From positions 73,554,667 through 73,618,666 of the forward strand of contig OZ022509.1 in assembly GCA_963989385.1 (NCBI GenBank): 64,000 nucleotides of DNA. The letters run 5' to 3'. Source of the stretch: Ctena decussata (taxonomy: Eukaryota > Mollusca > Bivalvia > Lucinida > Lucinidae). The first letter of the stretch is position 1, and each line of letters begins with the position of its first letter. The translations under genes were made by a program, and so were the position numbers. The notes under the pieces are model-generated. The model ran no database searches, was not told the origin of the DNA, and was given only the letters and a program-made list of their open reading frames with translations. Positions 11,254-22,033 of this stretch are shown one piece after another.

Positions 11254-12100
11254 ATTTTATGTCTATTCCCATAGAGGCAGGAGCAAATAAATGCCTATCA
11301 AAACCTATTACTGTGCCTTTTCGAATAGTTCACAAATAACTTATACCAAATATGCCACACAAAATGAAAGCAGAAATGAATAAAATGTACGCTTTGAAAA
11401 TAAGAGAAGTCATGATATTGTGTATCCAGAGAAGAGAAAAGGAAGTCAAAAAAAGTTTTCCCTCAAAAATGGCGGAGGACACTTGAAGTATTTGTCAAAA
11501 AAGGAAAAGTTATATATAAAACTGGGGTCAACTTCGTTTGTGAAAATCTTGACTCTGATCAGATTACTGCAGTCTGGTCTGGGTTAACTCTTTTTCCTCA
11601 CGCATGTAAGTCTAAATTCTTTGTATATTAATGTTGAAATTGACATCATTTTTCTAGCTGCATCAGCAGCCCTGACGCAGCAATAAAAAGGCTTAAAATT
11701 ACTTATTGATGAAAGCATTGAATCTTTTCTGTTCTTGCGCTCGTAAATCGAATTGCTGATGAATTTCTTAGCTATTCTTTCTCCCTGATTCACGATTGAC
11801 TGGTGTCATTTTGTACGAATGAGGAGCTTGAATAAAGACCCTTTGTCTCCCACTATAAATGACTACATTTAAATTTCGAAAATAGAATGAATCATTTTAT
11901 CCATTCGAATAAAAGAACTGATCAAGATAATGTGAATTATGAAAGCGAAACAGCATTTAATATCATGGAATATTGCTTTAATACAGACTGCTTTCAATTC
12001 AGTGTGAATGGGTATATAGATACACTTTCCTGGGGAGCAAAAGACCCTTTTCATTTTTACCACCATTTCCAATGAGGGTCAATTCTTAAAGGAAACAAAT
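11254..12100. other. Non-coding spacer
   Basis: Contains a weak GATCAG-type inverted repeat near 11553-11590 and a short block (about 11735-11835) that resembles 20815-20905 ('cgtaaatcgaatt...tttgtacgaat'). No gene is recognised. Confidence 0.45.
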
Positions 12101-12104
12101 TGGT

Positions 12105-12303
12105 CTCTTTGGATTTTGACTGGTTGGTTAATTTGGGTTTGAGACAGCTCTTTGAGATAGTATTCAGTCTATATCGATCCGTCTCCCATAGAGAGGGAGA
12201 ACAAAAGGAAATTAAAAAAAATCCTGCACCTGCTGCAAGCACAGCAGGCCCTTGTCCTACTTTTATCCAAATAAGTAGGAAGACCCGGCACTGAAAATTA
12301 TAA
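12105..12303 (-). mobile_element. SINE-like repeat, family C, copy 2
   Basis: Carries the same ordered blocks as 10490-10683: GTTTGAGACAG...TTTGAGATAG, GAGAGGGAGAACAAAAGG, and AGACCCGGCACTGAAAATTA. More diverged than the other two copies. Confidence 0.7.
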
Positions 12304-12918
12304 AACAGATAAAACAGACCTGGTTCATTTTATTTTCCCATCTCGTAAGCATTTCATTCACAATAGCTGCCGAAAAGGTCTTTAGGACCAAAATCTTTCA
12401 AAAGTCTATTTGTAAAATGCAACATCGGCTGTAGAAAAATAAACAAAAAATGACCGTCCTTATCGACCGGTCGTTGCTGACGTGTTTGTTGAGCATGACA
12501 TTCAGGGTGTTGGCGTGTTCCTTAAACATTGTTTACAAAGGGAAAAATAAGAAAACAGAAACCTCAGAGGTGCAGATACAGTGTCTCCAATTAACTTGAC
12601 AACTAAGAAAATAAGGCCTGTTATAGCATATGGACACATCGTAGCTTGTTACAAATGCATTTCTAGACCTGACCACCCTTTGTCTAAAAATATACTCATC
12701 TGAATATCACATGATCAAGCCACGAATGTTTTTCCTGTTTTTTTTCTAGACCCAGCTTAAATAAATTAACTTGATTCCGAAAAACAAATGCGGAACCAGA
12801 CTGCCAATGGCTGACTTCTTTGTATGAAGAAAATCAGCCCGGGATAAAAAAAAAATAGACATCTATTTGTATAGGTAAGCCCTATAGTTGTTTTCGCAGT
12901 TTTTCTTGTACAAGAAAT
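12304..12918. other. No recognisable feature
   Basis: AT-rich spacer. No repeat family or reading frame can be supported. Confidence 0.45.
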
Positions 12919-12919
12919 G

Positions 12920-13155
12920 AGCCGCGACACGACAAAACCAGCAATTGTGGATGTGCGCCCAGCGCAGACTCAGATCAGCCTGGACATCCGCCCAGTTTGA
13001 TCAGACTCTTCGTTCAGTGCTCAAAAGGTAGCTAATGGTCTAAGCTACCTCCATGCGGACAGTGAAGGCTCTGATCAGACTGGGCGGATGCCCAGGCTGA
13101 TCTGAGTCTGCGCTGAGCGCACAACCACATTGTTGGTTTTGTCGCGTCGCGGCTC
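12920..13155. mobile_element. GAGCCGCG fold-back MITE, copy 4
   Basis: TIRs GAGCCGCGACACGACAAAAC / GTTTTGTCGCGTCGCGGCTC, flanked by AAAT on both sides. The interior carries CTGGACATCCGCCCAG and CTGGGCGGATGCCCAG arms and a central GGTAGCTAATGG...CTACC segment. Confidence 0.95.
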
Positions 13156-13502
13156 AAATGGATTAACGTCAATTGCATCAGTATATCAGGACTAGCAACT
13201 GATTTAAAAAAAAAAAAAGATTTCCGCATAAAACCGACTTCTGGAGTATCCGGTAAACAGTAGCGATAATGTGTGATCTGAACAAGGGAATAGCCAGGAA
13301 TTTCCCGCTTAACGTTACTGACACTCTCCAAGCATTTTTATATATCCGAAAGTATATTGTTTAATTATCATTGTACGTGTACATACATGTAATATGAAAT
13401 AGGCGCCACCTAGATTGCAACCAACCTACATTATGACTCCAGTAAAAAACTGAAACAAGAAAATTTTAGCACAGCTGCATGGATAGCTCATTTTGTTATG
13501 CG

Positions 13503-13541
13503 ATTGATTAATTGATTTATTGATTGATTGATTGATTGGTT
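13503..13541. repeat. (GATT)n short tandem repeat
   Basis: Imperfect ATTGATTGATTGATTG run. Similar tails abut the family A SINEs, but no SINE body is recognised here. Confidence 0.8.
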
Positions 13542-13699
13542 TAACCATTTTCGGTCGACATCTGAACAACACATTCGTATCACGAGATATTAAATAAATG
13601 ATAATGAAATGAGAATAAAAAAGGCAGGCCTGGGCAAGGGACAGAACAGGGGACAAGTGTTTTGAAGAGACAGACAGACTGGGAGAGAGAGAGAGAGAG

Positions 13700-14150
13700 A
13701 ATGGTACCACTGGCAACCGGAAAACCCTGCACAGTATCGGCAGCCAATGGTGCCATTGGCAACCGTTGGCACCACTGGCAAAATTGCCAATGTCTCCACT
13801 GGCAGTTCTTTTGTAGAGCCAATGGCGCCAATGGTACCATTGGTAGAGCCGATGGCGCCTATAGCACCATTGCAGAGCCAATATTTTTCTGTGCTTAGAT
13901 TTTTTTAGTTTTTCTAATTTTCTTTCATTATTGTGGGGAAAAATTCTCGTGTGTCAACTCGAGTGTTTATGATGAGTTCAATAAATTGCCATATTGAATG
14001 ACGCAAATTTCCCGCCACGGTAATTTTTCCCACGCCCTAAGTTGTCTGCAGTATTGGCAGCCAATGGTCGGCAATGCTGGTTTCAATGGTAGAGCCAATG
14101 GTGCCAATATTGAATCTCACAGCGCCATTGGCATGTCAATAGTGACATTG
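13700..14150. repeat. TGG/CCA dyad-rich minisatellite
   Basis: Many overlapping short palindromes of the type CCAATGGTACCATTGG, CAATGGCGCCAATGG and CCAATGGTGCCATTGG, mostly at 13740-13885 and again at 14055-14150. Long ORFs on both strands here reflect the lack of stops in the repeat (Asn-Gly-Ala or Pro-Leu-Ala patterns) rather than a recognisable protein. Confidence 0.75.
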
Positions 14151-14711
14151 ACAAAACCCCGAACGCAACCAGTATTGGTTTTGACGTCACACATAAAAGA
14201 TGCAACGTCACACTGGTGTTTATCCAATCGATTACTAGATTATATATATAACTGAGGGAAAACCGATAGGCCTAGTGGAAGTCATAAGCTGTTTTGCATC
14301 TCTCCGCCAGCCTTTGTCGTTTCTAGACAGTTTCTAGACAGTTGTAATGCTTGCTAGCTACATCACGTGTGCACCTCCTGCTGCCGACCTAGAAAGATAA
14401 TGCGTGTCACCAATAAACAGATGCCGAAAAGCCGCAGTTAAAAGGTAAGGGTTGTTTTTTTCTTCGAGCTGTACGGCCTTCTAGCCGAATATTCTGACGG
14501 CAATCATAGGATTTTTTTTGGAATTCAGACGCGTGTTGCCAGGGAAGTTGCGGCGGAAGTTCAGGAATTTATATTCGTCCAATAAAAATGCCAGCGTCTC
14601 GTTTCTCCATAGAAAGAAAAACGCCGACCGGAAATTCATTGACACAAAATTTTCGAAGCCTTAGTGGTACGGGACAGACTAGAATAGAACAAAAATACGC
14701 CTTAATCGTAA

Positions 14712-14770
14712 AGCAACCAACACTCGTTGTTTGCCGCCTTTGGCGGCAAACAACTCGTTGGTTGGTTGCT
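14712..14770. repeat. Hairpin, 13-bp arms plus outer arms
   Basis: GTTGTTTGCCGCC (14726-14738), loop TTT, GGCGGCAAACAAC (14742-14754), with outer arms AGCAACCAAC and GTTGGTTGCT. Position and compactness resemble a small fold-back insertion next to DR2. Confidence 0.75.
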
Positions 14771-14775
14771 ATTAA

Positions 14776-14935
14776 CCTGCTTAGTTTAAACGATATTTTA
14801 TTAACTATAAATTACATACATATACTACAATACAATTTCCAAAGTATCAGGATTTGACAGTAAGCAAGATGCTTATTTATAAAGTCATTTCCTGGAGCAT
14901 ATTGGAATTTACAGTATAAGAATGGCTAAATACCG
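14776..14935. repeat. Dispersed repeat DR2, copy 2
   Basis: Matches 4715-4865: GTTTAAACGATATTTTATTA, AAGTATCAGGATTTGACAGT, GATGCTTAT. Begins directly after the hairpin at 14712-14770. Confidence 0.6.
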
Positions 14936-14952
14936 ATATATTACGTGAATTT

Positions 14953-14955
<3 letters not shown>

Positions 14956-14999
<44 letters not shown>

Positions 15000-15028
15000 G
15001 GAGAGAGAGAGAAGGAGAGAAAGAGAGT
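14956..15028. repeat. (GA)n microsatellite
   Basis: GA dinucleotides with scattered AGG interruptions. Confidence 0.95.
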
Positions 15029-15582
15029 TACACAAATGTACATTATTTATAAATATTACAATCTGAAGAAGAAAAATATTATTATACATGTCATGGGAAT
15101 AACACTTCCAGAGTGTGCCAACGATTACTGTACAGGGTTGAATTTCAAATTATTTAGATACATGATCAGAATAAGGAATACATAGAAAAATATCAATAGA
15201 CCGATTCTTAGAGCAAGATTCATGATATTACAATGCCAATGAAGGAAGTTGAAAAAGAATTAACAAATATATTTACCCTGTACAGCACATGCATTACTAA
15301 CTGTTTGAGAAAAAATAGTACACTTGAAATCATAGACAATAACATTATCAATTTTTAATTACTCTCTTTCTCACATATATAACAATTAAGTTACTACATT
15401 ATACTGTTATAGAAAACATAGATACAGACAGATAGTTCAAAGAGAAGAGAAGAGACCGATTCCTTTCTGTAAAATTTATATCCAAATGCATCTCTACCAG
15501 ATAAAAACAAATAGTACGTCGAGTTTTGAGGGTTATCTTAATTTACCATGGGCAAGGCGCTTATATCACTCACACAAAAGCA
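15029..15582 (-). other. Probable 3' untranslated region of the LINE at 15583-17070
   Basis: Lies downstream of the LINE stop codon on the minus strand. It has no ORF and no second gene. The LINE 3' end may be the (GA)n tract, but no poly-A or target duplication was identified. Confidence 0.35.
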
Positions 15583-17070
15583 TCAGACAAATCTTTTGGA
15601 TTTAATAATGAATTCCTGCACTTTTAAAAACATTGTTTCATTTTCACTGATTGACGAATTTTGCTTACCAGCTAGTAAATCATGTGTGTTATGAGTTAAT
15701 AGATATTGTGATAAGTAAGTGTTCCTCAGCGTATTATATCTAGGGCATACAAAAAAGAAGTGATATGGGCTTTCGAAATTACCACAAGCACAGGACGGAC
15801 TAGCAACAATGTTTTTGCGGTAAAGGTCAGAATTCAAAGAGCTGCATCCCATGCGAAGTCTGGCATGCAAGATCTGCCCAATTCTTGAGCCAGCACTGAA
15901 ATACTTTGGGGGGATTTGCCTATTCCTGTCAAGACGATATTTAAATGCTGCGACTGTACTGGCGTCTTTAATATCCTCAGAAAGTTCATTCCAGGCTCTA
16001 ACGGTTGAAGGAAAGAAGGAATTAAAGAAAAGATTGGTACGAGCTTGAATAGTCTGAATATCACTTGCATTTCTAAGATTATAAGGATTGTTTTCTTGAA
16101 CAAGAGGTGGGAGAAGATCAGATAGATATGTTGGTGCAAGACCGTTTATAATTTTGAAAAATATCACTAACTTATGTTTAGTACGTCTTTGTTGGAGAGT
16201 TTCCCAACCAAGATCAGCAAGAAGCTTATCTATACTGCAAAGCTTTGTTGCGCCAGTTACAATTCTAGCTGCCTCAGTATGAATGGAATCTAATTTAGTT
16301 TTACATTCAGTTGAACAATTGTCCCATACTGAATCACTGTACTCAAGTAGTGGACGTATAAAGGCTATATAGATTTTTTCAAGTGCTGTTCTATTTATTT
16401 TAAATTTAAGCGCTCGCAGAAGGTTCAGTCTGGTCCAAGCAGACTCTGTAATTTTTTGTATATGTTCTGTCCAAGTACATGAGCTCGAAAAAGTAATACC
16501 TAAGTGCTTGTGATTTAATGATGCAGCAATCTCTGTGTTATTCATTTTTAAAGGCGGGTGGGTAACAGGTATCTTTTTCTTTGATATTAGAAGAGACACT
16601 GTTTTTTGTGGATTAAAGTCCACCAGCCAGTCAGAAGCCCATTTAGATATGGTTTCAAGATCAAGATTAAGAGTTAAAGCGGCGGCCTGAGGATTGTCAA
16701 CAATGATGTACAAGCTGGTGTCATCGGCAAAAAGACGAATAGAAGAGTTAATTTCATTAACAATATCGTTAATGTATATTAGGAATAAAAGAGGGCCGAG
16801 TATCGACCCTTGAGGAACTCCAGCTTGTACCGGCATCCATTCAGACATTGATCCACTTAAAACAACTCGCTGTCTTCGGCCAGATAGATAGCTTGAAAAC
16901 CATTTTATAATATCGTTAGAAAATCCAAGACAAGACAACCTGCTATTAACCTGCTTATCCGACAGTGCTAAATGAATGAGCAATTGCCATTTCGGTTTTT
17001 GAACCTTTGTCTTTTGCGCAATAGGCTGCAGAACTGGTTTAAATTGGTTCTGGAGAAGAGGATTTTTCAA
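15583..17070 (-). CDS. Non-LTR retrotransposon reverse transcriptase, 5'-truncated
   Basis: A 495-codon open frame covers the C-terminal half of a LINE polymerase. GVPQGS (residues 84-89) and FADD (114-117) are the palm motifs, with FADD holding two of the catalytic aspartates. The thumb and C-terminal region follow, ending in a Cys/His cluster (C427, C429, H437, C442, in the pattern CxCG..HxxxxC). The endonuclease, the fingers and the block with the first catalytic aspartate (AFD) are absent. Residues 1-40 do not look like RT, so the fragment starts abruptly around position 16950. A tandem array abuts its 5' side. It cannot be autonomous. No frameshift in the remaining part suggests fairly recent loss. 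Clade (jockey/CR1-like) is not resolved by eye. Confidence 0.85.
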   Translation of the reverse strand: MKNPLLQNQFKPVLQPIAQKTKVQKPKWQLLIHLALSDKQVNSRLSCLGFSNDIIKWFSSYLSGRRQRVVLSGSMSEWMPVQAGVPQGSILGPLLFLIYINDIVNEINSSIRLFADDTSLYIIVDNPQAAALTLNLDLETISKWASDWLVDFNPQKTVSLLISKKKIPVTHPPLKMNNTEIAASLNHKHLGITFSSSCTWTEHIQKITESAWTRLNLLRALKFKINRTALEKIYIAFIRPLLEYSDSVWDNCSTECKTKLDSIHTEAARIVTGATKLCSIDKLLADLGWETLQQRRTKHKLVIFFKIINGLAPTYLSDLLPPLVQENNPYNLRNASDIQTIQARTNLFFNSFFPSTVRAWNELSEDIKDASTVAAFKYRLDRNRQIPPKYFSAGSRIGQILHARLRMGCSSLNSDLYRKNIVASPSCACGNFESPYHFFFVCPRYNTLRNTYLSQYLLTHNTHDLLAGKQNSSISENETMFLKVQEFIIKSKRFV

Positions 17071-17084
17071 GGTTTTTAGAGTAT

Positions 17085-18175
17085 ATGAGCATGGCGGCGA
17101 TGTTGGTCATGTGATCTGGGCCATTTGAACTAATTTTCGTTCCCTAAGCCTTTGGAGGCTCTATATGAAATTTAGTTACAATTGGCCCAGTGGCTTTTGA
17201 AATGTTTGAAATAGTCAAAATATGAGAGCCCTGGGTCAAATAATGACCTTTGATCTCTTGTATTCACAAATTTTCATACACTCATTAAGCCAACTGTATA
17301 TACCATTTCTAAGGCCAAAATCTTTAAAACTTTCCATGAAATCTTATGTTCTAGCATTTTGCCATATTTTACCTAGCCGTAGAAAAAGGTCATGGTCAAC
17401 TCAAGGTCATCATTTGAACAACTTGGTAGTACTTGAGTACTCGATGCTACATATCAAGTTTCAATGTCATCGGTCTGTTAATTCTGGAAAAGACTGTTTT
17501 AAAGGTCTATACCGTATATTGGCGAGGCGGCCATGTTGGCCCAGACCCAGACCATTTGAACAATTTTTTGTTCCCTCAACTTCATTGAGGCCCTATTATA
17601 TAAAATCTGGTTACAATTGGCATAGTGGCTTTTGAGTAGCTGTTTGAAACTGTCGAAATATGAAAGACCTGCGTCAAAGGTCAAAGGATGATCTTGACCT
17701 TTTGTACTCATAAATCTTCATGCACACATTCAGATGACTTTAAGCCAAAATCCTCAACAGTTTCCAAGAAATCTTATGTTCTAGCATTTTCCCATATAAA
17801 AACACGAGAAAACTTTGACATTGCCGTAAAATGGTCAAGGTCAACTCAAGGTTATCGTTTGAAAAATCTTGGAAGTACTCGTATACCCGATGCTACATAC
17901 CAAGTTTCAAGGGCATCGGTCGATTGGTTTTGGTGAAGACGATTTTAAAGCTTTTTACCATATATGGTTGTGGCGGCCATGGTCGTTCGACCCAGACCAT
18001 TTGAACAATGTTTCGTTCCTCCTAACCCTGGGCGCATTATATGAAATTTCGTAAGAATCGGCCAAGTGGTTTCAGTGAAGAAGTCGTTTGAAAATTTGGA
18101 CGGACGACGGAAGTCAACGGACGACGGAGCTTGTCTATCCTCTAAGCTCCCCAGGAACCTTCGGTTCAGGTAAGC
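17085..18175. mobile_element. Element with ~440-bp tandem units and GGAC-rich end
   Basis: Units at about 17085, 17515 and 17955 share GGCGGCCATG, CAGACCATTTGAACAATTTT, a 'tcgttccct' block and 'aaggtcaactcaaggt'. The third unit is cut short and followed by GGACGGACGACGGAAG and GGACGACGGAGCTTG, then AGCTCCCCAGGAACCTTCGG. Same plan as 53150-53670 and 60781-62310. ORFs inside are chance. Confidence 0.75.
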
Positions 18176-18336
18176 TAAAAAAAGTTTTCTAGTTTAATTA
18201 CTGGTTACCGCGTGCTATCTAATTAATTTTCGTTTTATCAAGGTTATCAGACTTTGATTTTCTTTGTCATAAACAGACAAATCCAAACTAACCCCAGTGA
18301 CATAATACAGTAATTTGTTTACCAAACCATGATTAT

Positions 18337-18573
18337 ATGTCCTCCGAAGAAAACATAATTGAAAAACTCTCTTCTGCTCTGGCATACAGGAAATTTGGCA
18401 AACAAAAATTAATTAACTTTCTTCCAAATTTGTCTGGCCCGATTGTGGTTGTTGGAATTACACCATCTTTGCTATATCTTATCTGGATTTCCTATTTCTT
18501 TAATTTCCTATACGTCGTTTGTACCGTAATTAGCGTATATACTGCCGGAGTCCTGCACAAACGCATATACTAA
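18337..18573 (+). other. Short hydrophobic ORF, doubtful
   Basis: 78 codons with a hydrophobic stretch (about residues 33-70) long enough for one or two membrane spans. No family recognised and no splice context evident. Most likely a chance ORF in AT-rich DNA. Confidence 0.12.
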
Positions 18574-18599
18574 TAGAATCTGTGATAGGGTGGACGCCA

Positions 18600-18700
18600 A
18601 GACAAGGATATCGCAAGCAAGTTTTCAGATTATTTAGTCTTATGCGAGGCTTGCCGAGCATAAGACTTAAATAATCTGAAAACGAGTCTGAGATTTCCTA
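18600..18700. repeat. Fold-back hairpin with GCGAGGC...GCCGAGC loop
   Basis: GTTTTCAGATTATTT and GTCTTATGC (18621-18645) pair with GCATAAGAC and AAATAATCTGAAAAC (to about 18682). The apex GAGGCTTGCCGAG also occurs in the otherwise different hairpin at 48471-48540. Confidence 0.8.
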
Positions 18701-18924
18701 GTAGAGGCCTCAACCCCATCATTGATTATTTTTCTCTCCCATTATATCTTATAAAACAGAAAATTCATTGAATGTCTTACCTTCTTGCCGAGACCATTAC
18801 TATAGACTTCAAGCTAAGTTTCTATTAAAAGTTATGACATGTGTGTTGATTTCACCTTGTGCATGTATTTTTCATGACTGGCAGCTAATCAGAAATCTAC
18901 CATGACACTTTATGCACATCACTG

Positions 18925-19186
18925 GCAGTCCATAGCGAATCTGACTCAAAAGTTAATGGTCCCGGTTTCGATACCCGGTCCAGCCACTTACGTTTGCTTT
19001 CCCTTCCGCTGATTCAAGAAGGGCAGTTGTCAGTTGGTGGCGACAGTAAGCGCACAGAACTGTTTCACCGCTTAGTAGGTCTAATCCTGCCCAAGAATAG
19101 TGTGGCTAGCTTAACTGACCGTCTCGACATGACCATAGTTGTTTACAGTGGGTGTAAAGCAACAAAACAAACAACCATACCAGATC
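18925..19186 (+). mobile_element. tRNA-derived SINE (family A), plus-strand copy
   Basis: Box-B-like GGTTTCGATACCCGG near 18963, then the family A body (TTCCGCTGATTCAAGAAGGG, later GACCGTCTCGACATGACC) and an AACAAAACAAACAACC tail. The tRNA-like 5' part is degraded. Same family as 2311-2573 and 38041-38328. Confidence 0.8.
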
Positions 19187-19420
19187 CAGATAAGTTTAAT
19201 GCAAATTATATAAAAGGCATTTATACAAAGGACCCTTATGGTCGAACGTAGATACACCTAACACGCCAATATTATTACGAATGCAGATATCACTGTATCA
19301 AACAAATTGCTTGCCTGAGTACGTAAAAAGCAAAAGCTCATCCCGTCATTTTAGGACGTAGGAAGTGGGATCGGAGCAAAACATTAGAAGTCTGTTGAAG
19401 TAAATTAGCCCAGGATATAT

Positions 19421-19656
19421 GAGCCGCGATACGAGAAAACCAAAAAAGTGGTTGTACGCCCAGCGCAGACTCAGATAAGCCTGGGCATCCGCCTAGTCTC
19501 ATCAGACTCTCCGCTAGGCGCCTAAAGGGTAGCTTAGGATCTAAGTTACTTCCATGCGGACAGTGAAGACTCTGATCAGACAGGGCGGAAGCCCAGGCTG
19601 ATCTGAGTCTGCACTGGGCGCACAACCACATTGTTGGTTTTGACGTGTCGCGGCTC
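19421..19656. mobile_element. GAGCCGCG fold-back MITE, copy 5
   Basis: Ends GAGCCGCGATACGAGAAAAC / GTTTTGACGTGTCGCGGCTC. Inner arms CTGGGCATCCGCCTAG and AGGGCGGAAGCCCAG. The target duplication is no longer clear. Confidence 0.92.
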
Positions 19657-19870
19657 AGATGTTTTATTATATGGGCTACCTCGTAGAGACTGAGAGCTTT
19701 TTACTGGAGATAGAAACATTTCATGCATAATAGATGCCTGCTAATTTGCCTCATAAATATCCCTCTTCCCGAGAAACAGTGTTTCGATCTTCAGGCTAAA
19801 ACGTATCGCCTTAATGCAATCAAGGCTGCGTAAGGCACAAAGTGACAAAACAGCAGTCTCAGGGTGAATG

Positions 19871-20060
19871 GGTACACTTTCAAGGGAAGCAACTCAATCA
19901 TTTACATTTGATCTCCTTCATAAAACGGGATCTGCTATTACAGAAAAGAACTTGCTTTTCTTGGAGCAAAATCCTGCCTTAAAACTATACTTTTTTCTTA
20001 AGACTTTCTCCGCCTAAGGGAGGAAACAGGAAGTCACAGAAGCTGCCTCCCTTTGAAAAC
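19871..20060. mobile_element. AAGCAACTC-type TIR element, copy 1
   Basis: TACACTTTCAAGGGAAGCAA at the left faces GAAGCTGCCTCCCTTTGAAA at the right in inverted orientation. Related ends occur at 27765-27885, 47165-47350 and 53868-54031. No ORF. Confidence 0.5.
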
Positions 20061-20071
20061 AGACGATAAAA

Positions 20072-20235
20072 GTGAGTGAGTGAACACGGGTTTAACGTCA
20101 AACCAACAACGAGGTCACATGGAGACGGAACCTCGATTTAAAGTCTCATCCGAAAGACCGGAGAAGCGGGGGATCGACCTTGCGACCCCTGGATTGGTAG
20201 TCCGGAGTGTTATCCACTACACTACAGCCGCTCCT
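20072..20235 (-). mobile_element. tRNA-derived SINE (family B), copy 1
   Basis: On the minus strand: AGGAGCGGCTGTAGTGTAGT (box-A-like) near 20235, GGTCGATCCCCCGC (box-B-like), then a body ending GACGTTAAACCCG and a CACTCACTCACT tail. 44881-45046 is a nearly identical copy with clean target duplications. Confidence 0.85.
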
Positions 20236-20278
20236 AAACGCGGGAAAAAAGATAAGCCGGTGTACCAATGCACATTAA

Positions 20279-20517
20279 CTCTTTCGGCGCCAAATTTTTC
20301 AGACGACAAATTCTCGTCTGCTCAAATCATCAGACGACAGATTTGTAATTGGAAATTTTAACAATCTAAAGACATTTTTCGTAAAATCAGGCTTTTTAAG
20401 TTCATATTTGAATGGCAAACAGTGTAGATCCTGATCAGACGGCTCTTTTAAGAGCCGGCTGATCTGGATATACGCTGTTTGCAAAGTCGCATTTTTGCGA
20501 CTTTGGCGCCGAAAGAG
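20279..20517. mobile_element. 239-bp TTAA-flanked MITE, copy 1
   Basis: Terminal inverted repeats CTCTTTCGGCGCCAAA / TTTGGCGCCGAAAGAG, with TTAA on both sides (20275-20278 and 20518-20521). The interior holds a GATCAG hairpin (GATCCTGATCAGACGGCTCT...AGAGCCGGCTGATCTGGAT). A TTAA target points to a piggyBac-like mover, which is inference. Copy 2 at 24370-24608 has the same length in inverted orientation. Confidence 0.92.
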
Positions 20518-20596
20518 TTAAGGAAACAGCTTACTGTTAGTATTCTGTTTGAGGTTTAGACTTTGCATTACATACATGCTGCTGTTATTATCATTT

Positions 20597-20795
20597 CAGC
20601 CACATCATGTGACCAATAATGTGGCGATTTTGTCATGTGATATTCAAATCAGAGACCTCATTGTGGCTCTATGGCCTGGTTCACTTGCATAGCTGGCTAA
20701 TGTGAAAAGCGATGGCTCTGTTCAGACTGCATTTATGTGCAGTCTGATTACAGTCTTTACTTGACACCGATGCCACATTGTTAGAAATCACAAGC
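20597..20795. mobile_element. GAGCC(A)C fold-back MITE, diverged copy
   Basis: Left GCCACATCATGTGACC, centre GACTGCATTTATGTGCAGTC, right CCACATTGTTAGAAATCACA. Terminal bases are eroded. Internally deleted or diverged relative to 1894-2130. Confidence 0.75.
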
Positions 20796-21239
20796 ATTTA
20801 ATTTTTTCGATTGTCTCGTTCGTAAATCGAATTCGTCGATGATTGTAAAACCTGAGCAACAAATAATTGATTGGAGTCTTTTTGTACGAATAAAAGACAG
20901 GATTAAAGGCCTAATGTATCAGACTAGAAAGTTTTCATCCTAGATATCGTATCTATTCTATTATAAGAGGTATTTCATCCCTTCCAAAGCAATTCCAAGA
21001 CGGCCCTAGATATTTGGTAGTTTTGGAGGAGTGAACTTCGCCCAAGAGCAGAGTAACGCGATTGATTTACACATTTGGAGTAATATTGGAAGGGCAACCA
21101 TTCGCCCTATAGCCTATATAATACGGTACATTATTTATAAGGTAATTGATTGTATCCATTCGAATAATTCCATAAGGCAGAATGAAAATCTAATGCCCAA
21201 AATAACAATAGTATATTCATGGCCAGATCCATAGATTAT

Positions 21240-21806
21240 TGATTCTCCTTGATTCTCCTTGATCAGACATTTCTCTGTTCTGTAGATTATGTGTCCGCAC
21301 TGTCTGAATTAGTCGCATCATACAGTTTGGAATATGCAAACGCCCAGTCTAAAATAATCATGGCAGCAATATCGACAATATTTAACTGCAATTGTTAAAG
21401 GCTCTATTGTTCCATCACTGGTATAAATAAATGTGCACTGATACACCTCCATATTCTTCTGCAATAATTATAACAAAGGGAATAACTTTTGTGATTTCCT
21501 GTTTGCTTCTCTGGACCACGTGGCCCTTACATAATATGTTCTACTCTTAAAGGAAATAATTGGACCTTAGTACCAAATATAAACCTGTAAGAGTTGACCC
21601 AGACTGAGGAGGGCGGTGAGTTTTGCCCTCCCCACCCTCCTCTCGATCATATCTTTTTTTCATTTCCGGCTCGATATAGACTGTCTTTAAAAGAACAACC
21701 AGCCAACCATACACATAACGAATCTAGCAAACCGAAGTTTACTATGAACAAAAAAACAACATGTGACTATGATATAAGTCATTGCTGTCCCCACATGAAA
21801 TTCAAA
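21240..21806. other. No recognisable feature
   Basis: Spacer with a small direct repeat (TTGATTCTCC twice near 21239-21262). No gene supported. Confidence 0.45.
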
Positions 21807-21807
21807 T

Positions 21808-22033
21808 GAGCTGCGACACGGCAAAACCAACAAAGTGGCTTGTGCGCCTAGCGGAGACTGAGATCAGCCTGGACATCCGCCCAGTCTGATCAGAGTCTTC
21901 ATTGGGCGCTTAAATGGTAGCTGAGGTTCTAAGCCAGCTCCATGCGGACGAACAGACTGGTCGGATGCCCAAATTGGGTCTCAATCTTCGCTAGGCGCAT
22001 ATGACACTTTTTGGAGTTGGCGTGCCCCGGCTC
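21808..22033. mobile_element. GAGCCGCG fold-back MITE, copy 6 (diverged)
   Basis: Left GAGCTGCGACACGGCAAAAC, right GGAGTTGGCGTGCCCCGGCTC. Mutations in both TIRs and a short deletion in the right arm suggest an old copy. Confidence 0.88.

Noticed and set aside
13426..13881. 151-codon minus-strand ORF
   Set aside because: It runs across the TGG/CCA minisatellite, which lacks stops in several frames; no protein family recognised.
15583..17070. Complete LINE ORF2
   Set aside because: The endonuclease and the AFD block are missing, so it is only a 5'-truncated part.
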